Assembly (NCBI GenBank): GCA_963752225.1
Contig: CAVVXS010000011.1
Span: 9,836-73,835, forward strand
Direction: 5' to 3'
DNA length: 64,000 nucleotides
Source: JBBROS01 sp963752225
GTDB taxonomy: Bacteria > Pseudomonadota > Alphaproteobacteria > Acetobacterales > Acetobacteraceae
The translations under genes were made by a program, and so were the position numbers. This document shows, piece by piece, positions 16,458 through 25,039 of this stretch. The notes under the pieces were generated by a model, which saw nothing but the letters and a program-made list of their open reading frames with translations, was not told where the DNA came from and made no database searches. Each line of letters opens with the position of its first letter. Position 1 is the stretch's first letter.

Positions 16458-17360
16458 GTGACCGACGAAACGGTGCAGTTCAGCGCGATGCAGCAGGACG
16501 TCGGCGATGGCGTGCCCGGTGCGAAGGCGGCCTTTCCGTATGATCGGATGACGGTGGAGCGGTTCCGCGCGGCGTTCCCACGTGCGCGCTGGCGCGACGA
16601 TCTGGGCGCCTGGTTCGTCCCGGGCACCACGGCGGAACGGCGTCTGAAGGCTTGGTCAAGCCGCGAATGGTCGGGCGTGCTGGCCTATGCCGACGAGCGC
16701 GGTCGCGACGCTTTCCTGTTCGCGCCGATCACGAGCCCCTACCTAGAGGTTGCCGACGACTTGATGGTCCGGACGCCGTACTCCCGCGCCGTTCTGGCCG
16801 AGTTGCGGATGGTGCCTTGGGCCCGGTGGGACCCGGCGGCAAAGGCGTGGCGTGTGCCATTCCGGTCGTTCGAGGACCTGCGCCGACGCTGGCCGGACAT
16901 CGAGGGCGCGGCCCGCCGTGCCGAGCCCGAAGAGCGGCGGAAACGCGAGGAACGCCGCAAGGCTTCCCCGGAACACAGGGACAGCCTAGCCCAGGCCGCC
17001 GAGCGCCGCCGAAATCGCTACCCGGTGCCCGAGGATGCACTACCGCCGCTCGAGCGCGTGCTGACGACCTACGCGGGATGCGTGGTGTTCGAGACGATCA
17101 CCGGCGAGCTCGTGGATCCCTTGATCGCCGCCCGCTTCTACCCCGGGGTGACTGCCGGCCCCGCGGCGTTGATTTGGGCGACCCGGCGCAGGCCGACCCA
17201 TGACGAGTTGATCCGGACCTGGCCCGCGCGGCGAGTGCCGAAGCCGGCCGAGCAGGAGCGCGGTTGGTGGCAGCCGACCATCGAGGTGTTGCGAGAGGAA
17301 CGTCGCAAAGCGGCCTCCATGGAGCGGGCGCGGCCAACGCGTCGGACCAAAGCACCCTGA
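16458..17360 (+). CDS. HARP-domain-like protein of unknown function
   Basis: About 300 residues. Two tandem segments share a pattern: FPYDRMTVERFRAAFPRARW with later LGAWFVPG (first), and TPYSRAVLAELRMVPWARWD with AKAWRVPF and FEDLRRRWPDIE (second). The Tyr-spaced-Trp layout resembles HARP domains of SMARCAL1-type annealing helicases, which bind single-strand DNA forks, but no helicase domain is present. A charged Arg/Glu helix (EERRKREERRK) follows, then a globular C-terminal part with FYPGVTAGPAALIWATRRRP. GTG 16458 is preferred over ATG 16488; upstream in-frame codons lack coding character. Homologs would be expected on other accessory replicons; that is unverified. Confidence 0.6.
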   Translation: MTDETVQFSAMQQDVGDGVPGAKAAFPYDRMTVERFRAAFPRARWRDDLGAWFVPGTTAERRLKAWSSREWSGVLAYADERGRDAFLFAPITSPYLEVADDLMVRTPYSRAVLAELRMVPWARWDPAAKAWRVPFRSFEDLRRRWPDIEGAARRAEPEERRKREERRKASPEHRDSLAQAAERRRNRYPVPEDALPPLERVLTTYAGCVVFETITGELVDPLIAARFYPGVTAGPAALIWATRRRPTHDELIRTWPARRVPKPAEQERGWWQPTIEVLREERRKAASMERARPTRRTKAP

Positions 17361-17429
17361 GCGGGTTAGTGGGAGCAAGCGGAGGTGGCACTGGGCCATC
17401 CGCCAACGGAGAAGGCAGATAACGCTTTT

Positions 17430-17445
17430 GTTCCTGAACAGGAAC
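17430..17445. promoter_or_regulatory. perfect palindrome upstream of GT4 gene
   Basis: GTTCCTGAACAGGAAC is a perfect 16-bp palindrome 50 bp before the glycosyltransferase start and is followed by an AT-richer stretch (GTATAAAGG). It may be an operator. It does not fit the alphaproteobacterial SOS box (GTTC-N7-GTTC). Confidence 0.4.
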
Positions 17446-17495
17446 GTATAAAGGCCTATCCGACAGCCTGACCGGGGCCCGCGAGCGACCGCCGC

Positions 17496-18704
17496 ATGAA
17501 CATCCTGTTCGTTCATCAGAACATGCCAGGCCAGTTCCGCCATCTGGCGCCTTTCCTTGCCCGTGACCCGGGCCACCGCGTCGTGTTCGTCACCCGGCAG
17601 GACCGCGTCGAGCTGCCCGGCGTGCAGCGGGTCACCTACCAGCCGCTGCGGGCGGCGACGCCGCCGACGCATCATTATGTGCGCCCGCTCGAGAACGGCG
17701 TGCTGCACGGTCAGGCGGTGCTGCGCGCGGCGCTGTCGCTGGCCGGGGCCGGGTTCGTGCCGGACGTGATCGTGGGACATCCCGGCTGGGGCGAGCCGCT
17801 GTTCCTCAAGGACAAGTTCCCCCACGCCAAGCTGCTGGACTATTGCGAGTTTTTCTACCACGGGCAGGGCGCCGACGTCGGCTTCGACCCTGAGGACCCG
17901 GTCGACCTGGATACGCTGTGCCAGGTCCGCGTCAAGAACGCCCACCTGCTGCTGATGCTCGAAGCCAGCGACCGCGGGATGACGCCGACCGAGTGGCAGC
18001 GCAGCGTTCATCCGGCGCCGTTCCACGGCAAGATCGACGTCGCGTTCGACGGCATCGACACCGCCAACGTCCGCCCCGATCCGCAGGCCCGCTTCGGGCT
18101 CCCGGATGGCCGGATGCTGACCGCTGCCGACGAGGTCGTCACCTATGTCGCGCGCAACCTGGAACCATACCGCGGTTTCCGGACCTTCATGCGCGCGCTG
18201 CCGGAGCTGCTGCGACGCCGCCCGGCCGCCCAGGTGCTGGTGGTGGGCGGCGACGAGGTGAGCTACGGCCTGCCGCCGCCCGGCCGCCGCAGCTGGCGCG
18301 AGGCGATGCTGCAGGACGTTTCCGGCATCGACCGCGCGCGGGTGCATTTTCTGGGAAAGATTCCCTATATACGCTACCTGGCGCTGCTACAGGTGTCGTC
18401 GGTGCACGTTTATCTGACCGTGCCGTTCGTGTTGTCCTGGTCCTGCCTTGAGGCGATGGCAGCCGGCTGCGTGCTGGTCGCATCCGACACGGCGCCGGTG
18501 AGGGAGGTGATCGAGCACGGGCGCAACGGCTACCTGGTAGACTTCTTTTCCCCCGCCGCCCTCGCCGGCCAAGCAGCCGAGCTGCTGGCGGACCGGTCCC
18601 AACTCGGACCCATCCGCGAAGCCGCCCGGCATACCGTGCTGGCGCATTACGCGCTGGAGGACTGCCTGCCGCGGCAAGCGAAGCTGGTCACTTCGCTCGG
18701 CTGA
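17496..18704 (+). CDS. family 4 glycosyltransferase
   Basis: A 402-residue GT-B enzyme. The N-lobe starts MNILFVHQNMPGQFRHLAPF and contains PDVIVGHPGWGEPLFLKD; the C-lobe has YVARNLEPYRGFRTFMRALP, QVLVVGGDEVSYG and the donor-binding LSWSCLEAMAAGCVLVASDT with VREVIEHGRNGYLVDFF. The E-x7-E-like pattern in the last block is typical of GT4. Lone gene with a palindrome upstream. Acceptor and sugar unknown, probably an exported glycan. Confidence 0.88.
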   Translation: MNILFVHQNMPGQFRHLAPFLARDPGHRVVFVTRQDRVELPGVQRVTYQPLRAATPPTHHYVRPLENGVLHGQAVLRAALSLAGAGFVPDVIVGHPGWGEPLFLKDKFPHAKLLDYCEFFYHGQGADVGFDPEDPVDLDTLCQVRVKNAHLLLMLEASDRGMTPTEWQRSVHPAPFHGKIDVAFDGIDTANVRPDPQARFGLPDGRMLTAADEVVTYVARNLEPYRGFRTFMRALPELLRRRPAAQVLVVGGDEVSYGLPPPGRRSWREAMLQDVSGIDRARVHFLGKIPYIRYLALLQVSSVHVYLTVPFVLSWSCLEAMAAGCVLVASDTAPVREVIEHGRNGYLVDFFSPAALAGQAAELLADRSQLGPIREAARHTVLAHYALEDCLPRQAKLVTSLG

Positions 18705-18799
18705 CGCTGAGACGCCAGCCTGGCCTGCTATCAGAGACCGACCTGATCCCTGCTACGGACACAGCCTCTGAGTAGCCTCATCAGGGTGCGTTCGAACTC

Positions 18800-20149
18800 C
18801 TAACGCGCGGCCTGCGGCGCGTTGGCGGACGTCACCCGCCAAACGGTATTGCCGACGTCGTCGGCCACCAGCAGCGCCCCGGTCTTGTCCAGCGCCAGCC
18901 CCACGGGACGGCCATGCGCATGGCCCTCGGCGTCCACGAAGCCGGTCACCACGTCCTCGGCGGTGCCGTTCGGCTTGCCGCCGCTGAACGGCACGAACAC
19001 CACCCTATAGCCGTTGAGCACTGGCCGATCCCAGCTGCCGTGCTCGCCGACGAAGGCGCCGCCGCTGTAGTGCTCCGGCAGGCTGTTGCCGGTATCGAAC
19101 ACCATCCCGAGCGGCGCCACGTGCGAGCTCAGCGCGTAGTCCGGCGGGATCGCCTTCGCCACCAGGTCCGGCCGCTGCGGCTGCACCCGCGGGTCGACGT
19201 GCTGCCCGTAATAGCTGTACGGCCAGCCGTAGAAGCCGCCATCCTTCACCGACGTCATGTAGTCCGGCACCAGGTCCGGCCCGAGCTCGTCGCGCTCGTT
19301 GATCACCGCCCAGAGCGCGTGGCTTTGCGGCTCCCAGGTCAGCCCGTTGGGGTTGCGCAGGCCGCCGGCGAAGATGCGATGCGCGCCGGTTGCCCGATCG
19401 ATCTCCCAGATGGAGGCACGGTCGAGCTCGGCGCCGATGCCGTTCTCGGTGATGTTGCTGTTGGAGCCGACGCCGGCATAGAGCTTGGTGCCGTCCTCGC
19501 TGGCGACCAGGCTTTTCGTCCAATGATGGTCGATCGGGCCGCCCGGCAGCCCTGTCAGCAAGGTTCCGGGCTCGGTGATGCTGGTCGCCCCCGGCGTGTA
19601 ATTGTAGCGCATGATCCCGTCGGTGTTGGCGACGTAAAGGTCGTTGCCGACCAGCGCCACGCCAAACGGCGAGTTGAGGTGGTCGAGGAACACCGTCCGC
19701 ACGTCCGGCTTGCCGTCACCTTTGCTGTCGCGCAGCAGGGTGATGCGGTTGCTGCCGCCCATCGTGCCGGCCGAGGTGACGGCGGATTCGATCCACTTCA
19801 TCACGATCGTCTTGGGCCGGGTAACCGGGTCGAGGTTCGGACTGATCAATTCAACCACCAGCACGTCCCCGTTCGGCAGCGTATACACGGACCGCGGGTG
19901 CTCGAGCCCGGTCGCCAGCGCCTGGACGCGCAGGCCCGAAGCCACCGTGGGCACCTCGCCGTTCTTCCAGCCGACCGCCGTGGTAAGATGCATCGGCGGG
20001 AACAGGTATTGCTGCGGTTCCGGTAATACCGGGTTCGGCCCGATCTGCGTCTTGATGTCGAACTCGTCCGGCGCGGCGGCCGTGAGCGCCAGGATGGCGA
20101 CGCCGGCGAGCGCCAGCCGGGGCATCAGCGTGCGAGGTGCAGACTTCAT
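18800..20149 (-). CDS. PQQ-type sugar (sorbosone/glucose) dehydrogenase, beta-propeller
   Basis: A 449-residue secreted beta-propeller of the L-sorbosone dehydrogenase / soluble glucose dehydrogenase family. A Sec signal (LALAGVAILALTAAAPDEFD) precedes the propeller. Landmarks are EHPRSVYTLPNGDVLVVE, LNSPFGVALVGNDLYVANTD, GPIDHHWTKSLVASEDGTKL, FAGGLRNPNGLTWEPQS and FVGEHGSWDRPVLNGYRVVF; HHWTK-type and GLRNPNG motifs line the PQQ/calcium site in characterised relatives. It would oxidise a sugar in the periplasm and pass electrons to the respiratory chain. ATG 20149 overlaps the stop of the upstream membrane protein by 4 bases. Confidence 0.85.
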   Translation of the reverse strand: MKSAPRTLMPRLALAGVAILALTAAAPDEFDIKTQIGPNPVLPEPQQYLFPPMHLTTAVGWKNGEVPTVASGLRVQALATGLEHPRSVYTLPNGDVLVVELISPNLDPVTRPKTIVMKWIESAVTSAGTMGGSNRITLLRDSKGDGKPDVRTVFLDHLNSPFGVALVGNDLYVANTDGIMRYNYTPGATSITEPGTLLTGLPGGPIDHHWTKSLVASEDGTKLYAGVGSNSNITENGIGAELDRASIWEIDRATGAHRIFAGGLRNPNGLTWEPQSHALWAVINERDELGPDLVPDYMTSVKDGGFYGWPYSYYGQHVDPRVQPQRPDLVAKAIPPDYALSSHVAPLGMVFDTGNSLPEHYSGGAFVGEHGSWDRPVLNGYRVVFVPFSGGKPNGTAEDVVTGFVDAEGHAHGRPVGLALDKTGALLVADDVGNTVWRVTSANAPQAAR

Positions 20150-20619
20150 CGATGGGCTCCAGAATACTGCATAGCCATGTCGGGCCGGACCGGCCGGGCG
20201 GCACGGGCGGTGCTGAACCAAAGGGTGACCAGCGTCGCCACGACGGTGACGGCGGTTAAAGCCAAGCCGGTCGGCACCACCGACGTCCAGGCGTCGCGGC
20301 TGTGGACCAGGTTGTCGAACAAGGCGAGCACCAGCACGACCAGGCCGCCGATCAACGGCAGCCAGGCCGCCCCTTGCCGGCGGGTGGTGCGGTCGGCCAC
20401 GACCCCGATGAACCCCGCGATAAAGGCCAGCGCCCCGGCGACCCCGCCGATCGCCAGCAGCCAGGCGGAGAAATCCGCCCACATCATCTGCGCCGTCCAC
20501 CAATAGGCGATGTCCGTCGCCAGCGCGGCGCAGAAGCATGCAATCGGAAACGAGGCCAGAAGCCGAAAGATCGAGCGGCCGGCCACCTGGGCCGGAGGTC
20601 CAGCATTGTCGCTGTTCAT
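20146..20619 (-). CDS. DUF2231 membrane protein, partner of the sugar dehydrogenase
   Basis: A 157-residue protein with four predicted membrane helices: FPIACFCAALATDIAYWWTA, ADFSAWLLAIGGVAGALAFI, LPLIGGLVVLVLALFDNLVH and TGLALTAVTVVATLVTLWFS. This matches DUF2231. ATG 20619 is chosen, with the first helix about 30 residues later. Its stop overlaps the dehydrogenase start (ATGA), so the two are translationally coupled; family members often pair with PQQ or haem oxidoreductases and may anchor them or pass electrons. Function inferred only. Confidence 0.72.
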   Translation of the reverse strand: MNSDNAGPPAQVAGRSIFRLLASFPIACFCAALATDIAYWWTAQMMWADFSAWLLAIGGVAGALAFIAGFIGVVADRTTRRQGAAWLPLIGGLVVLVLALFDNLVHSRDAWTSVVPTGLALTAVTVVATLVTLWFSTARAARPVRPDMAMQYSGAHR

Positions 20620-20750
20620 CGAAGTATCCCATCGCTGCTGGCCGCCAGAAGCGCGCGCCGGAAGCACGCGTCGGAGCCACCCCAGGAATACGGTCGGACC
20701 GCTTCAGGGTTGCGATGTTCGACTGGATTTTACTCCGCCCAGCCGGTTCG

Positions 20751-22223
20751 TCATACCGCGCCCGCCCAATGCAGCACGACGCCTGCCGCCGCACAGGCGA
20801 GCAGGGTAGGGATCATGCCCGCCCGGAACCGGAAAATGGCGACGACCGCGACCACGGACAGCGTCAGCGCCCAGGGGTCGAGCGACGCCGGCACCGGCGC
20901 GTCGAACTCCAGCCCCAGGACCCGCACCGGTTGTGCGTCGCGGAACCAGGTATGCAGTGCGAACCACACCGCGAGGTTCAGGATCACGCCCACCACCGCC
21001 GCGGTGATCGCCGACAGCGCCCCGCTCAGCGCCTTGTTGCCGCGCAGCCCCTCGATGAACGGTGCGCCGAGGAAGATCCACAGGAAGCAGGGCGTGAACG
21101 TCACCCAGGTGGTGAGCAGGCCGCCGAGCGTCCCGGCCAGCATCGGCGGCACGGCGCCCGGGTCGCGGTAGGCGGCCATGAAGCCGACGAACTGGGTGAC
21201 CATGATGAGCGGACCCGGCGTGGTTTCGGCCATGCCAAGCCCGTCCAGCATCTCGCCCGGACGCAGCCAGCCGTAGTGCCCGACCGCCTGCTGCGCCACG
21301 TAGGCCAGCACGGCATAGGCGCCGCCGAAGGTGACGACCGCCATCTCGCTGAAGAACAGGGCGATGCGGCTGAACGTCGCGCCGGGACCCAGCGTGACGA
21401 GCAGCGCCGCCACCGGCAGCAGCCATAGCAACAACCACACCGCCGCCGCGCGTCGGGCGGTGGCGGCGGTGGCGCGGGCGTGCGCAGGCTGGCCGTCGCC
21501 GAGCAGGCTGTCGCGGTCGGCGAGCGCATGGTCGGCCGCCTTGCCATGGCCGCCGCCGGCCTGGAACAGCGGCGACCCGGCGCGCGTGCCGAACCAGCCG
21601 AGCAGCCCGGCTGCCAGGATAATGAGCGGGAACGGCACGCCGGCGAAAAAGATGGCGACGAACGCGGCCGCGGCGATGCCGACCATGGCCCGGTTGCGCA
21701 GCGCCCGGCCGCCCAGCCGCACCACCGCCTGCAGCACCACCGCCAGCACCGCCGCCTTGAGGCCGAAGAACAGCGCCGCCACCGCGCCGACGTGGCCCCA
21801 GCCAGCGTACACGTAACTCAGCGCCATGATGCAGACGACGCCCGGCAGCACGAACAGCGTGCCGGCGGCGATCCCGCCGCGGGTCCCGTGCATCAGCCAG
21901 CCGACATAGGTCGCGAGCTGCTGCGCCTCCGGACCGGGCAGCAGCGTGCAGTACGACAGCGCATGGAGGAACCGCGCCTCGCCGATCCAGCGCTTCTCGT
22001 CCACGACGATGCGGTGCATGACCGCGATCTGCCCGGCCGGTCCCCCGAACGACAGGGCCGCCACCCGCAGCCAGACGCGCAAGGCGTCGGCAAAGGGAAC
22101 GTCATGGGGTTTCGCCGTTGTCTGGCCCAACGCGGCCTCCGCATCCGAGGGCGACGCGCCGATCAACGTGTTGCGCCGGTGTTCGATGCGCCCGCTCTTG
22201 GGTGAAGGTGAACGGACCGTCAA
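20751..22223 (-). CDS. chrA: ChrA-family chromate efflux transporter
   Basis: A long (two-domain) CHR transporter of about 490 residues. Each half has the CHR signature: LSFGGPAGQIAVMHR with TLLPGPEAQQLATYVGWL in the first, and VTFGGAYAVLAYVAQQAV with MAETTPGPLIMVTQFVGFMA in the second. Ten or so hydrophobic helices follow these motifs. Such proteins extrude chromate. The recorded start is a TTG at 22223 and the true start may be further in, because the first 40 residues are poorly conserved. No chrB or other resistance gene is adjacent. Confidence 0.88.
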   Translation of the reverse strand: MTVRSPSPKSGRIEHRRNTLIGASPSDAEAALGQTTAKPHDVPFADALRVWLRVAALSFGGPAGQIAVMHRIVVDEKRWIGEARFLHALSYCTLLPGPEAQQLATYVGWLMHGTRGGIAAGTLFVLPGVVCIMALSYVYAGWGHVGAVAALFFGLKAAVLAVVLQAVVRLGGRALRNRAMVGIAAAAFVAIFFAGVPFPLIILAAGLLGWFGTRAGSPLFQAGGGHGKAADHALADRDSLLGDGQPAHARATAATARRAAAVWLLLWLLPVAALLVTLGPGATFSRIALFFSEMAVVTFGGAYAVLAYVAQQAVGHYGWLRPGEMLDGLGMAETTPGPLIMVTQFVGFMAAYRDPGAVPPMLAGTLGGLLTTWVTFTPCFLWIFLGAPFIEGLRGNKALSGALSAITAAVVGVILNLAVWFALHTWFRDAQPVRVLGLEFDAPVPASLDPWALTLSVVAVVAIFRFRAGMIPTLLACAAAGVVLHWAGAV

Positions 22224-22359
22224 GCAAGGCAGTCTTCCGGCGACGGCAAAATTATTTTATGTGGGACGTTTTCCCACGGAATATGACATCGAGCCGTTCC
22301 GTCATCTCAACAGAAGCGCGGCACCGGAGTGCGGCGCGGGCATCAAGGGAGCGGGTATC

Positions 22360-23034
22360 ATGGCCAAGAGCAGCAGCGGACAGGTCGAAGCGGGCGACGA
22401 CAAGGGCGGATTGGTTGGCGGCCAAGGCATCGACGACACTGCGGCGCACGCCGCGTCGCATCACTTCGCCTGGGACGACGGCGCGCGCCATTCCGGCCTT
22501 GACGACGGCACGGCCATGTCGGCCGGTGCGCCCAACTACCTGCAGGCGCAGTACATCTACAGCGGCCCGACCGGCCGGGCCGTCTCGGCCGACGGCGACA
22601 ACGTGTTCATCCACGGTGGCGACGGGGACGACGCCATCGCCGTGCACGGCGGCCGCAACGTGCTCGACGGCGGCCACGGCTCCAACTTCCTGACCGGCGG
22701 CACCGGGGCGGACGGCGGCAGCGACACCTTCTTCGTCGACACCCGCGGCCATGGCGTGGTGTGGAACACGCTGCAGAACTTCCACACCGGCGACGACGTG
22801 ACGGTGTGGGGCTTCAACCCCGGCGTCAGCAAGGTCACCTGGGCGGAGAACGAAGGCGCCGTGGGCGCGCGGGGCGCTACGATGCACATCGAAACCCACG
22901 GGGCCGGCAGCGGGATCGACGCCTCCGTGACGTTTGCCGGGCTGAGCGTGACCGATGCCCAGTCGCGGCTGGGCACCAGCACCGGCACCTCGGCCGACGG
23001 CAGCAGCTATCTCTACATGCACAACCACGGTTAG
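22360..23034 (+). CDS. RTX-like (hemolysin-type calcium-binding repeat) protein
   Basis: A 224-residue acidic, Gly/Asp-rich protein without a signal peptide. The central part has RTX nonapeptide-like repeats: FIHGGDGDDAIAVHGG, NVLDGGHGSNFLTGGTGADG, then SDTFFVDTRG, a typical ending of a beta-roll. The C-terminal half (VWNTLQNFHTGDDVTVWGFN) resembles the capping region after RTX rolls. Such proteins leave via type I secretion, but no transporter is here. A hairpin follows the stop. Function unknown. Confidence 0.7.
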   Translation: MAKSSSGQVEAGDDKGGLVGGQGIDDTAAHAASHHFAWDDGARHSGLDDGTAMSAGAPNYLQAQYIYSGPTGRAVSADGDNVFIHGGDGDDAIAVHGGRNVLDGGHGSNFLTGGTGADGGSDTFFVDTRGHGVVWNTLQNFHTGDDVTVWGFNPGVSKVTWAENEGAVGARGATMHIETHGAGSGIDASVTFAGLSVTDAQSRLGTSTGTSADGSSYLYMHNHG

Positions 23035-23047
23035 ATCCGGAGACCGG

Positions 23048-23068
23048 GCCGGCCGTTCAGTGGCCGGC
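23048..23068 (+). terminator. hairpin after the RTX-like gene
   Basis: GCCGGCC-GTTCAGT-GGCCGGC forms a perfect 7-bp stem 14 bp past the RTX-like stop. It is a plausible terminator, though no T run follows. Confidence 0.5.
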
Positions 23069-23198
23069 TCGAGTCAGGCAATCCGTTCAGATGTAGCCAC
23101 ATCTGTTCTCGGCAAGTGCAACCTATCCTGATGCAAGACATGCAGATCCGCGCGCCAAAAGATCACGTTCAGTTCCTGTCAACAACGGGAGCGCTGAC

Positions 23199-23696
23199 AT
23201 GAGTGATGCGACAGCGACGATGGACGTCTACATGACTGGTCTTCGGAACCAGCACGCCGTCGAGACGCAAGCGATCGGGACGGTCAAGAACGAACTGAGC
23301 CGGATGGAACCCTATCCCGAACTGCACGCGCGGATGCAGCAGGAAATGGAGCGGTCGGTCACCCAAGCCGCGCGGCTGGACGACCTGCTGGCCAAGCACG
23401 GCAGCAGCAAGTCGGCGACCAAGGAAGTCGTGACCGGTGCGGTCGCCACCGTGGCGGGCTTCGCCCACATGGCCGCCGCGGACGAGGTGCTGAAGAACGT
23501 CCTCGCAGCGGTCGGCTTCAAGGCCTACGAGATCGGGTCCTACAAGGTGCTGCTCACCCTCGCGGAGGCCGCCGGCGCAACCGACGACCGCGCTGTCTTG
23601 GAGCAGTCCATGCAGGAAGAGCAGGAAATGGGCGATTGGCTCGGCAGCCATCTGCCCAACCTCGTGCACGCGTTCCTGCAGCAGCGGGCTGCGTAG
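23199..23696 (+). CDS. ferritin-like DUF892/YciE-type protein
   Basis: A 165-residue helical protein of the ferritin-like DUF892 group. Four long helices carry Glu/His residues: MDVYMTGLRNQHAVETQAIG, ELHARMQQEMERSVTQAARL, EVLKNVLAAVGFKAYEIGSY and LEQSMQEEQEMGDWLGSHLP. The E-x-x-H style residues suggest a di-metal site. YciE-like proteins are stress-induced; precise function unknown. ATG 23199 follows a purine-rich GGGAG. Confidence 0.75.
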   Translation: MSDATATMDVYMTGLRNQHAVETQAIGTVKNELSRMEPYPELHARMQQEMERSVTQAARLDDLLAKHGSSKSATKEVVTGAVATVAGFAHMAAADEVLKNVLAAVGFKAYEIGSYKVLLTLAEAAGATDDRAVLEQSMQEEQEMGDWLGSHLPNLVHAFLQQRAA

Positions 23697-23761
23697 CGGG
23701 TTCCGCGCGGCCGCGTCGTCGTCCAGGATCCGCTCGATCCCGGCGACGGCGCCGTTCCGGA

Positions 23762-24994
23762 TCAGCCGGCTTGTCGCAGCCGCGCCACCCGGGCCGGCAC
23801 GGGCGGGTGGCTGAAGTTCACCAGCGCATAGAGCGGATCCGTGGTCAGCGTGCTGGCATTGTCGCGCGACAGCCGCAGCAGGGCCGAGGCCATCGGCGCC
23901 GCGCCGACCATGCGACGGGCGAAGTCGTCGGCCTGGTACTCGTGCCGCCGGCTGAGCCAGTTGCCGGCGATGCCGAGCGCCGGGCCGGCCATCTGCACCA
24001 CCAGCACGCACACCACCAGCGCCAGCGCGTCGTCCTGATGCGCGATGCCGAAGCTCGGCAGCAGCCAGGGCTGCCGGCACAGCCAGCCGATCGCGAAGCA
24101 GCCGAGGAACAGCAGCACCGCCGATTGCAGCAGCCCGATCAGGATGTGGTTCAGCTTGAAGTGGCCGAGCTCGTGCGCCAGCACCGCTTCCAGCTCGGCC
24201 TCATTGTTGCCGGCGATCAGCGTGTCGAATAGCACGATGCGCTTGCTGCGGCCCAGTCCGGAGAAGTAGGCGTTGCCGTGCGCCGAGCGCCGCGACGCGT
24301 CCATCACGAACAGCCCCGACGCCTGGAAGCCGCAGCGCTGCAGCAGCCCCTCGATGCGAGCCCGCAAGGGTCCGTCGAGCGGGCTGAAGCGGTTGAACAG
24401 CGGCGCGATCCAGCGCGGGTACACATCCATCATCGCCAGCATCAGCAGCACCAGACCGAGCCATGCCCACACCCACCAGGGACCCGGCTGCCGCATCAGT
24501 GCCATCATCCCGTACAGCAGGGGCACGCCGATCGCGAGCGACAGCACGCCGCTCTTCAGCCGGTCGAGCGCGAAGGCGCCGGGCTTAGTGCGGTTGAAGC
24601 CGAATGTCTGTTCAATGCCGAAGGTGCGCAGGATCGCGAACGGCAGGCGGAGCAGCCAGGAGATCGCCCCGGCCGCGACCAGGAACAGGACGCTGCGCGA
24701 AAGTCCGGGTCCGATGCATTCCGCGACCCCGCCATACAGCGCGTCGTAGCCGAAGCAAGCCCAGCCCAGCGCCAGCACCAGCCCATACAGGGACGACGCG
24801 GTGCCGAGCCGAAGCCGCGCCCGTTCGTAGTCGGCTGCGCGCCGGTGCTCGGTCAAGCTGACGGTGTCGGTAAAGTCCACCGGGACGGTGTCGCGATGCC
24901 GGGCCACGTGGGCAGCTTGGCGGGCGCGAAGGAAAACGTCGAACGCGGTGGTCGCGATGGCCACGGCAACGAACAGCAGGAGCAGGACGGGCAT
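23762..24994 (-). CDS. M48-family membrane metalloprotease (CAAX protease/Ste24-like)
   Basis: A 410-residue integral membrane zinc protease. The zinc motif is LAHELGHFKLNH (H-E-x-x-H), with the third ligand glutamate in SRRHEYQADDFARR; VMDASRRSAHGNAYFSGLGR is the typical substrate-groove block. Several helices surround it (LVLALGWACFGYDALYGGVA and others). ATG 24994 is chosen because it begins the first helix MPVLLLLFVAVAIATTAF; an in-frame ATG at 25039 would place an iteron copy inside the coding region. It lies directly downstream of repA on the same strand. Confidence 0.88.
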   Translation of the reverse strand: MPVLLLLFVAVAIATTAFDVFLRARQAAHVARHRDTVPVDFTDTVSLTEHRRAADYERARLRLGTASSLYGLVLALGWACFGYDALYGGVAECIGPGLSRSVLFLVAAGAISWLLRLPFAILRTFGIEQTFGFNRTKPGAFALDRLKSGVLSLAIGVPLLYGMMALMRQPGPWWVWAWLGLVLLMLAMMDVYPRWIAPLFNRFSPLDGPLRARIEGLLQRCGFQASGLFVMDASRRSAHGNAYFSGLGRSKRIVLFDTLIAGNNEAELEAVLAHELGHFKLNHILIGLLQSAVLLFLGCFAIGWLCRQPWLLPSFGIAHQDDALALVVCVLVVQMAGPALGIAGNWLSRRHEYQADDFARRMVGAAPMASALLRLSRDNASTLTTDPLYALVNFSHPPVPARVARLRQAG

Positions 24995-25022
24995 GGCCTC
25001 AATATGGGACGCCGGGAGGGGG

Positions 25023-25039
25023 GCGTCAGTAGAGTCCAC
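25023..25039. repeat. outlying iteron copy at the repA stop codon
   Basis: GCGTCAGTAGAGTCCAC, identical to the origin iterons, lies here and its last base is the first base of the repA TAG stop (minus-strand codon 25041-25039). It is about 965 bp from the main iteron group, so repA is bracketed by iterons. Confidence 0.85.

Noticed and set aside
17430..17445. Palindrome considered as an SOS (LexA) box
   Set aside because: Spacing does not fit the alphaproteobacterial GTTC-N7-GTTC box; kept only as a possible operator.
18800..20794. 664-residue reading of the sugar dehydrogenase frame
   Set aside because: The N-terminal ~215 residues overlap the DUF2231 gene in another frame and lack domain character; the signal peptide start at 20149 is correct.
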